Shown here piece after piece: positions 6,584 through 16,392 of a DNA stretch of 37,964 bases (within the stretch, counting starts at the first letter, position 1; the number at the start of each line of letters is the position of its first letter). The DNA is taken from NCBI GenBank assembly GCA_003280985.1, contig QCDH01000012.1, positions 1-37,964 of the forward strand, written 5' to 3'. Source of the stretch: Prochlorococcus sp. AG-355-A18 (GTDB lineage Bacteria; Cyanobacteriota; Cyanobacteriia; PCC-6307; Cyanobiaceae). The translations under genes and the position numbers were made by a program. Below the pieces are notes generated by a model that saw nothing but the letters and a program-made list of their open reading frames with translations, ran no database searches and was not told the DNA's origin.

Positions 6584-7507
6584 TTAGCTAATACTATCAA
6601 CTAATCCATTCTGTATTCCTGCTTTTCTAAGTTTTCTTAAAGCACGTTGAACAACTTGTCGACAATATTCCCTGCTACAGCTCATATGTCTTGCAACTTC
6701 AGCTAAAGTTCTCCATTCATTTGAGCCATCTAAACCAAATCTTAGGCTTACTATCTTTCTTTCTTTCTCAGTTAAATTTGCTTTATCTAATAACTTCCAA
6801 GCCGAGGCTGTTCTTTCAGCTAATTCGGCCAATTCCATTGGGGGAGTCTGATCACTCGGAAGGATATCAACTAACTCTGAAGGATCTGATTTTGATTTAA
6901 CAGTCCCTTGGAGACTAACAGTGATGCTTCTCAATTCACAAGAAAGGAGTTCATCAATTTCCTCTTTGGTTATTTTCATTTCTTCAGCTAGCTCGCCACT
7001 AGTGGGTGGAATACCCTTAAGTTGCATAAGCTTTGATTTTGCTGATCTTAGTTTTGTTAGTTTTTCATTTATGTTAACAGGGATCCTTATCGTTCTACTT
7101 TGAGTTGACAATGCTCTATTTAAACCTTGCCTAATCCACCAATAAGCATAGGTAGAAAATCTATGTCCTCTAGAAGGATCATATTTTTCTACGGCCCTTG
7201 TGAGACCCAATGTACCTTCCTGTATTAAGTCCAGTAATTCTAATCCTTTTCCTTGGTATCTCTTGGCAAGATTGACAACTAATCTTAGATTGGATGTTAT
7301 CATCTCGTTTTTAGCTTTTTCACCAATTTTGATCTTTTTTCTCTCAGCTTCGGAATATTCACAAGCGGGACCTTTTCCTCCTGCCTCTTGACATCTATTA
7401 ACAAGCACAACCATTTCTTGGACTTTTCTGCCCATTGTGAGTTCTCTTTCGGGAGTCAAAAGTTGATGACGACCTATTTCACCAAGAAAATCGCTTAATG
7501 AACTCAC
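6584..7507 (-). CDS. RNA polymerase sigma factor, sigma-70 family group 2
   Basis: Directs RNA polymerase to promoters; group 2 sigma factors in cyanobacteria respond to light, nutrients and diel cycle and are non-essential relatives of RpoD. The 307-residue protein lacks the long N-terminal region 1.1, has region 1.2 (DFLGEIGRHQLLTPE), region 2 with DLIQEGTLGLTRAVEKYDPSRGHRFSTYAYWWIRQ (-10 recognition), region 3, and region 4 with a helix-turn-helix around EVARHMSCSREYCRQVVQRALRKLR. An insert with Cys (residues 36-53) sits between regions 1.2 and 2.1. The start is GTG, supported by GAGG 6-9 nt upstream. It is first in an operon with the YkvA-like and HTH genes. I cannot assign a specific RpoD/Sig number. 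Confidence 0.93.
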   Translation of the reverse strand: MSSLSDFLGEIGRHQLLTPERELTMGRKVQEMVVLVNRCQEAGGKGPACEYSEAERKKIKIGEKAKNEMITSNLRLVVNLAKRYQGKGLELLDLIQEGTLGLTRAVEKYDPSRGHRFSTYAYWWIRQGLNRALSTQSRTIRIPVNINEKLTKLRSAKSKLMQLKGIPPTSGELAEEMKITKEEIDELLSCELRSITVSLQGTVKSKSDPSELVDILPSDQTPPMELAELAERTASAWKLLDKANLTEKERKIVSLRFGLDGSNEWRTLAEVARHMSCSREYCRQVVQRALRKLRKAGIQNGLVDSIS

Positions 7508-7512
7508 GATTT

Positions 7513-7517
7513 ACCTC
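7513..7517 (-). promoter_or_regulatory. Ribosome binding site deciding the GTG start of the sigma gene
   Basis: The minus strand reads GAGGTAAATCGTG, giving GAGG at a good distance from the GTG at 7507-7505. No ATG lies near this position in the frame. Confidence 0.6.
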
Positions 7518-7570
7518 ATTGTTAATATATTCAACTTATAGTCAATTCAGTAATAAGCCATACATGTAAT

Positions 7571-7603
7571 AATTAATTAATAATTAATTAATAATTATTA
7601 ATT
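7571..7603. repeat. Three 11-bp-periodic AT repeats upstream of the sigma gene
   Basis: AATTAATTAAT occurs at 7571-7581 and 7582-7592 exactly, with a third degenerate copy at 7593-7603. The array lies 64-96 bp upstream of the sigma GTG on its strand, where an upstream promoter element or an AT-binding protein could act. The gap 7508-7669 also contains the 8-bp palindrome TACATGTA at 7561-7568. Confidence 0.6.
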
Positions 7604-7669
7604 AGTTGATTAACAATTTTTTTATCAATTTTTGAGGTTAAAAAATTATAAATTATAAACTTTAATTAT

Positions 7670-8329
7670 CTAATTTTTTCTTCTTGATTCTAAAACAGCA
7701 AGTACCTCTCTCCACTCAACGCCTTTATGCATAAGGGCTACTTGCAGATGATAAATTAAATCAGCGGCTTCATTTGAGATTGAATTTTTATCATTATCTT
7801 TGCAAGCCATGATAAATTCTGCAGATTCCTCTCCTATTTTTTTCAAAATAGTATTACTGCCTTTTGTTAATAAATGATTTGTGTAACTTTTTTCTGATGG
7901 ATTTATTGATCTTTCGTTAATTGTATTGAATAATTCAGAGCAAATATTTGAGAAGGGAGTTGTTTTTTTCTCTTTTTTATCACTTTGATTAAGTTGGATT
8001 TCGTTGAAAAAACAACTTTTTTCACCAGTGTGACAAGCGCCTGAACCATTTTGTTCTACCAAAAGTATTAGTGCATCATTATCGCAGTCGAATCGTATCT
8101 CCTTAAGTATTTGGGTACTTCCACTCGTAGCTCCTTTTCTCCAGATTTCGGATCTAGATCTGCTCCAGTAATGAACGTTTTTAGTTTCAAGTGTCATTGC
8201 CAATGATTCTTTATTCATCCAAGCAAGCATAAGAATTGACCCGTCAAGCCAATCTTGTGCTATTGCAGGGATTAAACCATAATTATCAAAGCGTAGATCT
8301 TCTATCGAAAAATTAGTTGAATAAGTCAT
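7670..8329 (-). CDS. hisI: Bifunctional phosphoribosyl-AMP cyclohydrolase / phosphoribosyl-ATP pyrophosphatase
   Basis: Catalyses steps 2 and 3 of histidine synthesis (HisIE). The 219-residue protein has an N-terminal HisI domain (residues 1-112) with HYWSRSRSEIWRKG, the metal-binding DCDND at about 81-85, and the zinc cysteines of CHTGEKSC at 99-106. The C-terminal HisE domain (about 125-219) carries the pyrophosphatase helices with GEESAEFIMACK and EAADLIYHLQV acidic metal ligands. The linker is Lys-rich. The start is ATG 8329. It is divergent from the QueD-like gene with only 63 bp between them. Confidence 0.95.
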   Translation of the reverse strand: MTYSTNFSIEDLRFDNYGLIPAIAQDWLDGSILMLAWMNKESLAMTLETKNVHYWSRSRSEIWRKGATSGSTQILKEIRFDCDNDALILLVEQNGSGACHTGEKSCFFNEIQLNQSDKKEKKTTPFSNICSELFNTINERSINPSEKSYTNHLLTKGSNTILKKIGEESAEFIMACKDNDKNSISNEAADLIYHLQVALMHKGVEWREVLAVLESRRKN

Positions 8330-8392
8330 TATGTTTGTTATGTTAAATCCTATTCATTGTGTCTTATCAATAATTATCCTAACAGTTAATTG

Positions 8393-8863
8393 ATGTATCT
8401 TCATTCTCTAAAATTTTCATGCAGTAAAAGTTACGAGGATTTTCCCTGTTCACATAGGCAATGGCGCCATGAAGGTCACTGCAGATTTGTGCATGGATAT
8501 TCAAGATCATTCACCTTTTGGTTTACTGCAAAAAAATTAGACACAAATGGTTTTGTTGTGGATTTTTCAAGTCTAAAGCCCCTTGAAAGTAAACTAAAGC
8601 AGCAATTTGATCATACTTTTTTGATAAATAAAGATGACCCTTTGTTGAATTACTGGAAAAAATTACATGACTTAGATGCTTTAGATCTGAGAATTATGGA
8701 TAATGTGGGAATGGAGTTCACCTCTGAATTAATTTGGAGATGGGCTAATGAATACTTACAGGATAAGGATAAGGGCAGAACATGTTGTTGGAAAACAGAA
8801 TCAAAAGAAAATAAATCGAATAAAGCAAGTTATGAGGAAATTCCAGATTGGTTCAAATCTTAG
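8393..8863 (+). CDS. 6-carboxytetrahydropterin synthase-like (QueD/PTPS) protein
   Basis: Member of the 6-pyruvoyl-tetrahydropterin synthase/QueD superfamily, which converts dihydroneopterin triphosphate; in bacteria the usual role is queuosine/7-deazaguanine synthesis. In the 156-residue protein, Cys30 begins a CRFVHGY motif corresponding to the family CxxxHGH, so one zinc His is replaced by Tyr36; His21, His26 and His29 lie close and could compensate. GFVVDFSSLK (53-62) and the FDHTFLN-like segment (72-79) with catalytic Asp-His, plus the late Glu in EFTSELIWRW, are conserved. The ATG at 8393 is chosen over the TTG just upstream. Function is inferred from the fold; the pathway is uncertain. 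Confidence 0.8.
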   Translation: MYLHSLKFSCSKSYEDFPCSHRQWRHEGHCRFVHGYSRSFTFWFTAKKLDTNGFVVDFSSLKPLESKLKQQFDHTFLINKDDPLLNYWKKLHDLDALDLRIMDNVGMEFTSELIWRWANEYLQDKDKGRTCCWKTESKENKSNKASYEEIPDWFKS

Positions 8864-8864
8864 A

Positions 8865-8884
8865 TTAAAGTTGTTAACTTTTAA
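8865..8884. terminator. Possible bidirectional terminator between queD-like gene and clpB
   Basis: TTAAAGTT (8865-8872) pairs with AACTTTTAA (8876-8884) with one bulged T, around a GTT loop, directly after the plus-strand stop codon and 28 nt before the clpB stop. The stem is AT-rich and only moderately stable. Confidence 0.4.
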
Positions 8885-8912
8885 GTCATATTGGATTCTT
8901 TAGTTTAGATCT

Positions 8913-11495
8913 TTAATCAACAATTATCTCTTCATTAACCAGATAAATATTAATCACGTCTTTATTAAGGTAATGATTATTCAACATATTATTAGAAATT
9001 TTTGTCTCAATTTGTTTTTGAATAATTCTTTTTAAAGGCCTTGCTCCATAGGCATGGTCGAAACTGTTTTCTACAAGTTGGTTAATTGCCTCATCCGTAA
9101 TTTTGAATTTTAAGTTTTTTCTCTTAAGTCTTTTTTCTAAATGTTGAAGCTGGATTTTTGCAATTTCTTTTATGTCATTTAATTCTAGATTATTAAAAAT
9201 AACTATTTCATCAAGTCTATTTAAAAACTCAGGCTTGAAAAATTTTTTAATTTGATTATCTACTACTTTTTTAATTTCATTTGTATCTTCTTTTCGAAGT
9301 GATAAATCATTTATTGATTGACTTCCTAAATTACTCGTGAGAACAATGATTGAATTTTTGAAATTAATTGAACGACCCTGTCCATCTGTAATGATTCCAT
9401 CATCAAGAACCTGTAAGAGAATATCTAAAATATCTTTGTGAGCTTTCTCTATTTCATCAAGAAGTATTAATGAATAAGGATTTTTGCGTACAGCTTCAGT
9501 TAATAAACCGCCTGATTCGAAACCTAAATATCCAGGAGGTGCACCTATAATTTTGCTAACTGAATGCTTTTCCATATATTCAGACATATCAAGTCTTGTA
9601 ATTGAAGAATTTGAATCGAATATAATTTTGGCTGTTACTTTACTTAGCTCTGTTTTTCCAACACCAGTTGGACCTAAAAAGAGGAAACTCGCTAATGGCT
9701 TGCTCGGATCATTTAGACCAGTCCTTGATCTCTTAATGGAATCCGCAACAGCCCTAATTGCACTATCTTGACCAATAATTTTTTCTTTAAGGATTGACTC
9801 TAGGCTCAAGAGTTTTTCTTTTTCTGATTGGTTTAAGTTCTGTACTGGAATAGAGGTCCACTTTGAGACAACTTCTGCAATATCATCAAATGTTACCTCT
9901 TGTCTTAAAAGACTTGTATCTCCATTTTTTTGGGAATTTACAAGGGATTCACTTTTTTCTTTCAATTTTTTTTGTAAGGAATTTAAAGTTCCAAATTCTA
10001 ATTCCGCTGCTTTGTTGAGGTCAAAACTCCTTTTGGCTTGATCTATTTGCAATTGAATAGATTCAATTTCTTCTTTTATGTTGCTAATCTCATCAATTTC
10101 ATCTTTTTCTTTTTTCCATTGAGCGCCTAATTCTGCCTGTTTATCTTTGAGGGATATAAGTTCATTATTGATTTTTTTTAATCTTTCTATAGAAAAATCA
10201 TCTGTTTCTCTTTTTAAAGATAATTTTTCCATCTCAAACTGTAGAACTTTTCTATCAATTTCATCAATTTCTTCAGGTTTGGAAGTTATGACCATATTTA
10301 ATCTTGAGGCTGCTTCATCGATTAGATCTATTGCTTTGTCAGGAAGAAATCTATCGTTAATATATCTTTCGCTAAGGGTTGCAGCAGCAACTAAAGCGTT
10401 ATCAGAAATTCTCACACTATGATGAACTTCGTATCTTTCTCTCAATCCTCTTAAAATTGATACAGTATCATCTATTGAAGGAGCATCAACTTTTATCTTT
10501 TGAAATCTTCGTTCTAAAGCAGGATCTTTTTCTATATTTTGTTTATGTTCATTAATAGTTGTAGCACCAATACATCTTAGTTCTCCCCTTGCAAGCATCG
10601 GTTTTAATAGGTTGCTTGCATCTAAAGAACCTCCACTAGCGCCTGCACCAACTACCGTATGAATTTCATCAATAAAAAGAATAATCTTACCGTCTGATTC
10701 TTTCACTTTCTTTAGAATATTTTTTATTCTTTCTTCAAATTCTCCACGATATTTTGCTCCAGCTAAAAGTGAACCCATATCTAATGAAATTAGTTTCCTA
10801 TCTTGTAGCGCAGAAGGTACATCGCCATTAATAATTCTTTGAGCTAACCCTTCTACAATGGCTGTTTTGCCAACTCCTGGTTCTCCAATAAGAACCGGAT
10901 TATTTTTTGTTCTTCTACTCAATATTTGAATTGTTCTTCTAATCTCTTCATCCCTGCCAATAACTGGATCTAAAATCCCCTCTCGTGCAGATTGAGTTAG
11001 ATCAATTCCATATTTTTCCAAAGACTCATCAAAACTATTAAATTCATTTTTTACTGCCGGATCTGACTTCATTTTCTTTATAGTTTCAATAAATTCTGGT
11101 ATGCCTTTTTGATTTAAAATTTGAAATCCATATCTATCATCATAAGTGAAACCGTAAACTAAGTGTTCTGTTGATATCACTACATCATCTAAAGTATTTT
11201 TAATATCATTCGCCTTCAAAAATATTTTGTGAAGAGTATCACCAATATATAAATTATCTTGTTTATTTTTCATTTTTGCCTTCGCATTTAATGAAGAAAT
11301 TATTTCCCTCTCAAAATCTTTTAGATTTACATTATTTTTTTTTAAGATCTTTTTTGTAAAGTTGTCCTTTTTGATAAGAGCTAATAATAAATTATCAGAG
11401 TCTACGTTTTGTTGATAATTTTTATAAGCAATTTCTTTGGCAAAAATAAAATAGTTCCAAGCAGAAACTGAGAATTCGCTTGGAACTATTTTCAT
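8913..11495 (-). CDS. clpB: ATP-dependent chaperone ClpB
   Basis: Hsp100 disaggregase that, with DnaK, threads proteins out of aggregates in the cytosol. The protein is about 860 residues, normal for ClpB. It has a Clp N-domain (about 1-145, quite divergent from typical ClpB), a first AAA+ module with Walker A GEPGVGKT (about 204-211) and Walker B IILFIDE (about 271-277), a coiled-coil middle domain (about 405-520) that separates ClpB from ClpA/ClpC, and a second AAA+ module with GPTGVGKT (about 608-615) and [11 protein letters not shown]. No IGF/ClpP-binding loop was seen. I chose the ATG at 11495; a TTG one codon upstream is less likely. It is downstream of petE but separated by 67 bp. Confidence 0.95.
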   Translation of the reverse strand: MKIVPSEFSVSAWNYFIFAKEIAYKNYQQNVDSDNLLLALIKKDNFTKKILKKNNVNLKDFEREIISSLNAKAKMKNKQDNLYIGDTLHKIFLKANDIKNTLDDVVISTEHLVYGFTYDDRYGFQILNQKGIPEFIETIKKMKSDPAVKNEFNSFDESLEKYGIDLTQSAREGILDPVIGRDEEIRRTIQILSRRTKNNPVLIGEPGVGKTAIVEGLAQRIINGDVPSALQDRKLISLDMGSLLAGAKYRGEFEERIKNILKKVKESDGKIILFIDEIHTVVGAGASGGSLDASNLLKPMLARGELRCIGATTINEHKQNIEKDPALERRFQKIKVDAPSIDDTVSILRGLRERYEVHHSVRISDNALVAAATLSERYINDRFLPDKAIDLIDEAASRLNMVITSKPEEIDEIDRKVLQFEMEKLSLKRETDDFSIERLKKINNELISLKDKQAELGAQWKKEKDEIDEISNIKEEIESIQLQIDQAKRSFDLNKAAELEFGTLNSLQKKLKEKSESLVNSQKNGDTSLLRQEVTFDDIAEVVSKWTSIPVQNLNQSEKEKLLSLESILKEKIIGQDSAIRAVADSIKRSRTGLNDPSKPLASFLFLGPTGVGKTELSKVTAKIIFDSNSSITRLDMSEYMEKHSVSKIIGAPPGYLGFESGGLLTEAVRKNPYSLILLDEIEKAHKDILDILLQVLDDGIITDGQGRSINFKNSIIVLTSNLGSQSINDLSLRKEDTNEIKKVVDNQIKKFFKPEFLNRLDEIVIFNNLELNDIKEIAKIQLQHLEKRLKRKNLKFKITDEAINQLVENSFDHAYGARPLKRIIQKQIETKISNNMLNNHYLNKDVINIYLVNEEIIVD

Positions 11496-11513
11496 CAATC
11501 AAAATTTTGGTAT

Positions 11514-11534
11514 GACCTTAATGAATATTAAGTC
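11514..11534 (-). terminator. Weak stem-loop between petE and clpB
   Basis: GACCTTAAT (11514-11522) and ATTAAGTC (11527-11534) form an 8-bp stem with one bulged C. It lies 29 nt beyond the petE stop on the minus strand, followed by a T-containing but interrupted tail. It may reduce read-through of petE transcripts into clpB. Confidence 0.3.
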
Positions 11535-11562
11535 AAAGAGGGTGTTTAACTATATTGAGGGT

Positions 11563-11913
11563 TTATTCAACAACAACTTTACCTACCATTCCAGCACCTC
11601 TATGTGGCTCGCAATAGTAATCATAAGTTCCAGCAGTATCAAATGTTTCTTCCCAAGACTCTCCTGGAGCAAAAGCTAGGTCTGCATGGCTTAATTCCTC
11701 ATGCCCATCAAAAACAGCATTATGTGGGGCAAGTTTATTATTGACGAATTTAACTGTATCACCAGCACTAATGGTTACTGTACTTGGTTCAAATGCAAGC
11801 ATTCCAGCATCTGTTCCAAGTTTTACTTCAACAGTCTTTGCTGAAACTGATGAAATACCTAAACCTAGAGTTAAAACTATTGCAAATAACCCTGCAAAGA
11901 TTGAACGTAACAT
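11563..11913 (-). CDS. petE: Plastocyanin
   Basis: Soluble blue-copper electron carrier in the thylakoid lumen, moving electrons from cytochrome b6f to photosystem I. The 116-residue precursor has a signal peptide with a hydrophobic core (about 5-22) and a likely cleavage after SVSA at residue 25. The cupredoxin fold carries all four copper ligands: His64 (APHN), Cys101, His104 and Met109 in [11 protein letters not shown]. It lies 59 bp after the epimerase-like gene on the same strand, and an AT-rich promoter-like stretch sits in that gap, so independent transcription is likely. Confidence 0.97.
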   Translation of the reverse strand: MLRSIFAGLFAIVLTLGLGISSVSAKTVEVKLGTDAGMLAFEPSTVTISAGDTVKFVNNKLAPHNAVFDGHEELSHADLAFAPGESWEETFDTAGTYDYYCEPHRGAGMVGKVVVE

Positions 11914-11919
11914 AATTAA

Positions 11920-11955
11920 AATTTGCTTATCTATATATATTACAAGGCTTTGGTA
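11920..11955 (-). promoter_or_regulatory. petE: Possible petE promoter
   Basis: The minus strand upstream of petE contains TTACCA, 17 nt, then TAGATA, embedded in a TATATATA-rich stretch. The spacing fits a sigma-70 promoter but the boxes are weak; other -10 readings (TAATAT) are possible. Confidence 0.3.
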
Positions 11956-11972
11956 ACCTAACTGCGAGAATT

Positions 11973-12956
11973 TTAATTGTTATTACAGCTTGGTAACTTT
12001 GATAACCTTAAAATATCATTCAGTGACTTGGCATAACTTTTAAGTTTGAAAGTCTCAGGATTAGTGATGGGGACATGATTAAAGTCATATTTTTTGATAC
12101 TGAAGTTATCCCAAGGAGTAGTTTGGATGGGGAGAATTCTTAATAATATTTTTAGAATTGTTTTTGTAAGAGGTATCGCAAAAAATCTCCTCATATTTTG
12201 CCTTTTTAAAAGTGTAATTATGGCATCATCAATTGAAATGAATTTCTGACCTAGCACAAATTTTCTAAAGCCTTTGTATTGCTCTTCTTTATGATTTTTA
12301 ATTAGAAACCCGCAAATTTGGGCGATATCATTTGCGTGTATAAAGTGAAATTTAGAATCGAGTTTTAAAAATCTTGCTAACCAAAGCCATTTCCCAATTT
12401 CTTTCAATCCACTAGTTAAATAACTCACAGGATACTTACTTTTTTTTCCAAGATCCCCTCCAAAAACTAAGGTAGGGAAAACAGCGAATGTTTTTTCTGC
12501 AAATGAGCTTTCTTTAAGTCTCTGGAAACATTTGTATTTTGTTTGAATGTACTCTGTTCCATAAGTTAATGATTCCCTCATTAATTCTGTTTGGGTGTCA
12601 AGAATACTAGCTGTTGAAAAATAAATAATCTTTTCTAACTTTTCAATATCAAGCATTTCTAGTAATTCTTCAAAAGCTTTAATATTTACTTCATAGGCTC
12701 TTTTTGGATCTCCCCAAGCTGTAGCAGTATGTATTAGGTAATTAATTTGACTAATTTCCTTTTTATACCTACTTGATTCCCTGATATCGCAGACCATTAA
12801 CTTGACTTTTTTATTTTCTTGAATAGAAATTGGCAACTTACTTTTGTCTCTTACCATGAGATAAAGCCTGAATTTTGTGTTTTTTAAAAACCAATCAATT
12901 AAATATTGGCCAACACATCCATTCGAACCTGTTATTAATAAGTTTTTATATGCCAA
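11973..12956 (-). CDS. NAD-dependent epimerase/dehydratase-like (extended SDR) protein
   Basis: A 327-residue extended short-chain dehydrogenase-like protein. The N-terminal Rossmann motif is [10 protein letters not shown] (about 10-19), and it has VCDIRES-type adenine contacts and HTATAWGDP. The expected catalytic YxxxK appears as YIQTKYKCF; Ser in FSTASIL may serve as the triad Ser. The C-terminal third is hydrophobic and basic. The substrate cannot be told; nucleotide-sugar epimerase, 3-beta-HSD-like and cinnamoyl-reductase-like families are all related. The start is a TTG 8 nt after the hemE stop, since the next Met (about residue 34) would remove the nucleotide-binding loop. It is probably co-transcribed with hemE. 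Confidence 0.72.
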   Translation of the reverse strand: MAYKNLLITGSNGCVGQYLIDWFLKNTKFRLYLMVRDKSKLPISIQENKKVKLMVCDIRESSRYKKEISQINYLIHTATAWGDPKRAYEVNIKAFEELLEMLDIEKLEKIIYFSTASILDTQTELMRESLTYGTEYIQTKYKCFQRLKESSFAEKTFAVFPTLVFGGDLGKKSKYPVSYLTSGLKEIGKWLWLARFLKLDSKFHFIHANDIAQICGFLIKNHKEEQYKGFRKFVLGQKFISIDDAIITLLKRQNMRRFFAIPLTKTILKILLRILPIQTTPWDNFSIKKYDFNHVPITNPETFKLKSYAKSLNDILRLSKLPSCNNN

Positions 12957-12964
12957 GACTTTGA

Positions 12965-14005
12965 CTAGTAAGTAAGTTTTTTCCCATGATCAAAAAATGT
13001 TTGAGCATTTTCTTCTGGAGTTCCCGGTAAAATCCCATGACCCAAATTAAGAATATATTTCCTGTCTTTAATTTTATTGAAAGTATTATCTATCCTTTTT
13101 TTTATTGATTCTTTGTTTCCGAATAAAATACCAGGGTCAACATTACCTTGAATTCCAATTCCCCTGGGGATTCTTTTACAAGCCTCTTCAATATCTACTG
13201 TCCAGTCTAATGAGATTATATCTACTCCAGTTTTTGCCATTCTTTCTAAAACACCAGCACTTCCTGAAATGTAAAGAATTATTGGTGTTTCTGGGTATTC
13301 CTCTTTTACAATTTCAACAACTTTTTTTTGATAGGGCCCAGCAAAGATATCGTAATCTTGTGGGCTTAGTTGGCCTGCCCATGAATCAAATATTTGTACT
13401 ACTTGCGCTCCAGATTTTATTTGATATTTAAGATATTCTCCAATAGATTTTGCAAAATGATCAAGCAGTTTATGAAGTAAATCTGGTTCATTAAAAGCCA
13501 TTGATTTGATTAAAGAGTAATTTTTGCTGCTTTTACCTTCAACTACATATGCAGCAAGAGTCCAAGGTGCGCCAACAAAACCTAAAACTGTTGCCTCATT
13601 ATTCACATCTTTTTTTAGTGAAGTAAGAACCTGCCCAACAAAACTTAAACTATCAGTTGGATTTAATTCTTTTAAATTTTCTACTTGGTTAAGAGTTCTT
13701 ATTGGGTCCTCAATAATTGGACCTTTACTTTCTATTATTTCAAAATTTATGCCCATCCCTGGAAGAGGTGTGAGAATATCTGAAAAAAGGATTACACCAT
13801 CCGGTTTGAAAGCATGAAAAGGCTGCATTGAAATCTCATATGATAATTCTGGATTTTCAGACCTCTCTCTAAAGCTTGGGTAACGCTCCCTTAAATCTCT
13901 ATAGATTTTCATATATCTTCCTGCTTGCCTCATCATCCATACTGGAGGCCTATTTACTTCTTTACCTAAAGCGGCAGAAAGTAGTAGTGGTAAATCTTGA
14001 CCCAT
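12965..14005 (-). CDS. hemE: Uroporphyrinogen decarboxylase
   Basis: Decarboxylates uroporphyrinogen III to coproporphyrinogen III, supplying both haem and chlorophyll synthesis in the cytosol. The 346-residue protein carries the family signature [17 protein letters not shown] (active-site Arg), the conserved [16 protein letters not shown] block, [12 protein letters not shown], and the C-terminal [13 protein letters not shown]. Length is standard. The ATG at 14005 is preceded by a 114-bp gap with a palindrome and direct repeats that may regulate it. The epimerase-like gene follows directly. Confidence 0.97.
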   Translation of the reverse strand: MGQDLPLLLSAALGKEVNRPPVWMMRQAGRYMKIYRDLRERYPSFRERSENPELSYEISMQPFHAFKPDGVILFSDILTPLPGMGINFEIIESKGPIIEDPIRTLNQVENLKELNPTDSLSFVGQVLTSLKKDVNNEATVLGFVGAPWTLAAYVVEGKSSKNYSLIKSMAFNEPDLLHKLLDHFAKSIGEYLKYQIKSGAQVVQIFDSWAGQLSPQDYDIFAGPYQKKVVEIVKEEYPETPIILYISGSAGVLERMAKTGVDIISLDWTVDIEEACKRIPRGIGIQGNVDPGILFGNKESIKKRIDNTFNKIKDRKYILNLGHGILPGTPEENAQTFFDHGKKLTY

Positions 14006-14050
14006 TTTTCAATTCGATATTCTTAAAAATTAAAATCCAACTTAAAAATC

Positions 14051-14061
14051 TTACAATGTAA
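14051..14061. promoter_or_regulatory. 11-bp palindrome TTACAATGTAA upstream of hemE
   Basis: TTACA-A-TGTAA is a near-perfect dyad located 46-56 bp upstream of the hemE ATG, near where a promoter would lie. It could be an operator; no specific regulator is assigned. Confidence 0.3.
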
Positions 14062-14076
14062 AGCAGAGCAAAAACG

Positions 14077-14097
14077 TTATATGAACATTTATATGAA
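14077..14097. repeat. Direct repeat TTATATGAA x2 upstream of hemE
   Basis: TTATATGAA occurs at 14077-14085 and 14089-14097, separated by CAT (12-bp period), in the gap between glgB and hemE, 72-92 bp upstream of the hemE start. Confidence 0.45.
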
Positions 14098-14119
14098 GCA
14101 TTAAGTTAAATGCGCCTAC

Positions 14120-16384
14120 TTATTTTTTTGATTGATGTTTGAAGATACTCACGCCTAAGGGTGGCAAAGCAAGTTCTAGCGCATATTGATAATCATGAAT
14201 ATTGTAATTTATAGTTTCTTTACCCCCCATATTTCCTTTGTTACTGCCCCCGTATCTAGAGCTATCTGAATTAAATATTTCTTTATAGAATCCTTCTACA
14301 GGAACACCTACTTTGTATGACCCATGAGTATTAGGTGTAAAGTTAGCAACAACAACAAGCCACTCATTGGTATCGTTTTCTCTTCTCATGAAACTTATAA
14401 CCGAATTAGATTTGTCATTACAATCAATCCATTGGAATCCATAAGGGTCAAAGTCATTTTTCCATAATGCAGGTTCATTTTTATAAAGAACGTTCAAGTC
14501 ATCAATCAAGTTTCTGATACCTCTGTGAGGCTCAAATTCTAGTAACTCCCATTGAAGATCATCCCAAACATTCCATTCTTGTCTTTGACCAAATTCCATA
14601 CCCATAAATATCGTTTTTTTACCAGGGTGGGTCCACATATAAGTAAGTAATGCTCGAGTATTTGCATATTTCCTCCAGTCATCGCCTGGCATTTTATGCA
14701 AAAGATGACTTTTCCCATGGACAACCTCATCATGACTAAGTGCAAGCATAAAGTTCTCTGTATAGTTATATGTAATTGAGAAAGTTACACTATTTTGATG
14801 GAATTGCCTAAACCAAGGATCTATTTCAAAATAATCAAGCATATCGTGCATCCATCCCATATTCCATTTCAAGTTAAACCCTAACCCTCCCATGTCAGTT
14901 GGTTTGGTTACCATTGGCCAAGTTGTTGATTCTTCAGCGATAGAAAGTGCACCTGGGAAATGTTGGAAGAGTACATGATTAGCCTGTTGAAGAAATTTAA
15001 CGGCTTCTATATTTTCATTACCACCATTTTCATTGGGTATCCATTCTCCATCTGGACGTAGATAATCTCTGTAAAGCATTGAAGCTACAGCATCTACTCT
15101 TATGCCATCAATATGAAACTCTTCAAACCAATAGACGAGGTTGGCTACTAAGAAATTTCTTACTTCGTTTCTGCTGTAATTAAATATTAGGGTTCCCCAT
15201 TCTTTGTGTTCACCTATGCGTGAATCTCCATGTTCATAAAGATGACAACCGTCAAAAAATGCTAAACCATGCTTATCTTTTGGGAAATGACCAGGCACCC
15301 AATCAAGAATTACGCCTATGCCCTCTTCATGACATTTATTTACAAACTCTCTAAATTCATTTGGGGTGCCAAATCTACTTGTTGGTGCATACCAGCCTGT
15401 AACTTGGTATCCCCATGAACCATCGAAGGGATGTTCAGATATTGGCATCAATTCAATATGAGTGAATCCTCTCTCTTTTACGTAAGGGATGAGTTTCTCG
15501 GTTAATTCTGGATAAGTTAATAATCTTGTTCCAGGTTTTAAATCGGCTGCAGGCACTGGCTCTCTTGGTTTACCATTGCCCTGCAAGTATTTATTATCTG
15601 CTGATTCATGGAGCCAACTTCCTAAATGCATTTCGTAAACTGAAATTGGCTTGTTAATTTGACTAGAAGAATCTCTATTTGAAATCCAAGAACTATCATT
15701 CCAATTAAAGTTTTTCAATTTTGAAACTATTGAACCATTTTGAGGTCTGATTTCATGAAGGAAACCATATGGATCAGCTTTCTCATAAATATGACCTTGT
15801 TGTGTTCTTATTTCGAATTTATATGTGTCGCCCTCTTGCATTGTTGGCATGAATAGTTCCCAAATTCCCCCTAGTCTTTTTTGCATTGGATGATGTCTTC
15901 CATCCCAAGTATTTATATCTCCAATTATCGAGATTGATTTTGCATTTGGAGACCAAATGCAAAACATGACTCCTTTTTGATTTTTTTCTTCAATGAGATG
16001 TGCTCCCATTTTTTCCCAAATATGATGATGATTGCCTTCTGCAAAAAGATGTCTATCAACTTCTCCCATCCACTCTTCTTTATATGACCAAGGGTCATGT
16101 TGTGTATTTGTGATCCCTCCTCGTGAAATATTTATTTCGTAATTACAATTTGGATTTTCAGGTAGAATAGTTTCAAAAAGCCATTTATGGTTTATGTTTT
16201 CCGCCTTATAGGTATTGTTTTTAAAATTTATTTTAACTTCGTCTGCTTCAGGCATCCATACCCTTACAACCCATTGTTCTTCATAAAAATGTGGACCTAA
16301 TATTTTTAATGGATTATCATTGCAACAATTTTCTAGGTTGATAGCTTCTGATTTAATCCAGTCTGCTTGAATTGTCTCGATCAT
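14120..16384 (-). CDS. glgB: 1,4-alpha-glucan branching enzyme
   Basis: Introduces alpha-1,6 branches into glycogen, the main carbon store used at night. The 754-residue protein has the long cyanobacterial/E. coli-type layout: an extra N-terminal beta domain (about 1-115), a CBM48 domain (about 130-225), the GH13 catalytic barrel (about 250-640) and a C-terminal beta domain. The nucleophile is Asp431 in [16 protein letters not shown], the acid/base is Glu484 in IAEEST, and the third acidic residue lies in [10 protein letters not shown]. The ATG start is at 16384. An 8-nt-loop hairpin sits just before the start. It is downstream of the CocE-like gene, 56 bp away. Confidence 0.97.
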   Translation of the reverse strand: MIETIQADWIKSEAINLENCCNDNPLKILGPHFYEEQWVVRVWMPEADEVKINFKNNTYKAENINHKWLFETILPENPNCNYEINISRGGITNTQHDPWSYKEEWMGEVDRHLFAEGNHHHIWEKMGAHLIEEKNQKGVMFCIWSPNAKSISIIGDINTWDGRHHPMQKRLGGIWELFMPTMQEGDTYKFEIRTQQGHIYEKADPYGFLHEIRPQNGSIVSKLKNFNWNDSSWISNRDSSSQINKPISVYEMHLGSWLHESADNKYLQGNGKPREPVPAADLKPGTRLLTYPELTEKLIPYVKERGFTHIELMPISEHPFDGSWGYQVTGWYAPTSRFGTPNEFREFVNKCHEEGIGVILDWVPGHFPKDKHGLAFFDGCHLYEHGDSRIGEHKEWGTLIFNYSRNEVRNFLVANLVYWFEEFHIDGIRVDAVASMLYRDYLRPDGEWIPNENGGNENIEAVKFLQQANHVLFQHFPGALSIAEESTTWPMVTKPTDMGGLGFNLKWNMGWMHDMLDYFEIDPWFRQFHQNSVTFSITYNYTENFMLALSHDEVVHGKSHLLHKMPGDDWRKYANTRALLTYMWTHPGKKTIFMGMEFGQRQEWNVWDDLQWELLEFEPHRGIRNLIDDLNVLYKNEPALWKNDFDPYGFQWIDCNDKSNSVISFMRRENDTNEWLVVVANFTPNTHGSYKVGVPVEGFYKEIFNSDSSRYGGSNKGNMGGKETINYNIHDYQYALELALPPLGVSIFKHQSKK

Positions 16385-16392
16385 GACTGGTA

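Noticed and set aside
6547-6600. TTG start for the YkvA-like gene overlapping the sigma gene
   Set aside because: The ATG at 6546 gives a family-like length without overlap; the TTG cannot be fully excluded.
11948-12001. Repeat TTGGTAAC near 11950 and 11990
   Set aside because: Only two short copies, one within the 3' coding end of the epimerase-like gene; likely coincidence.
13105-13817. Plus-strand open frames opposite hemE
   Set aside because: They are antisense shadows; the minus-strand hemE motifs are unambiguous.
14539-14745. 68-codon frame inside glgB on the same strand
   Set aside because: It is a frame-shifted reading of the catalytic domain, fully contained in glgB.
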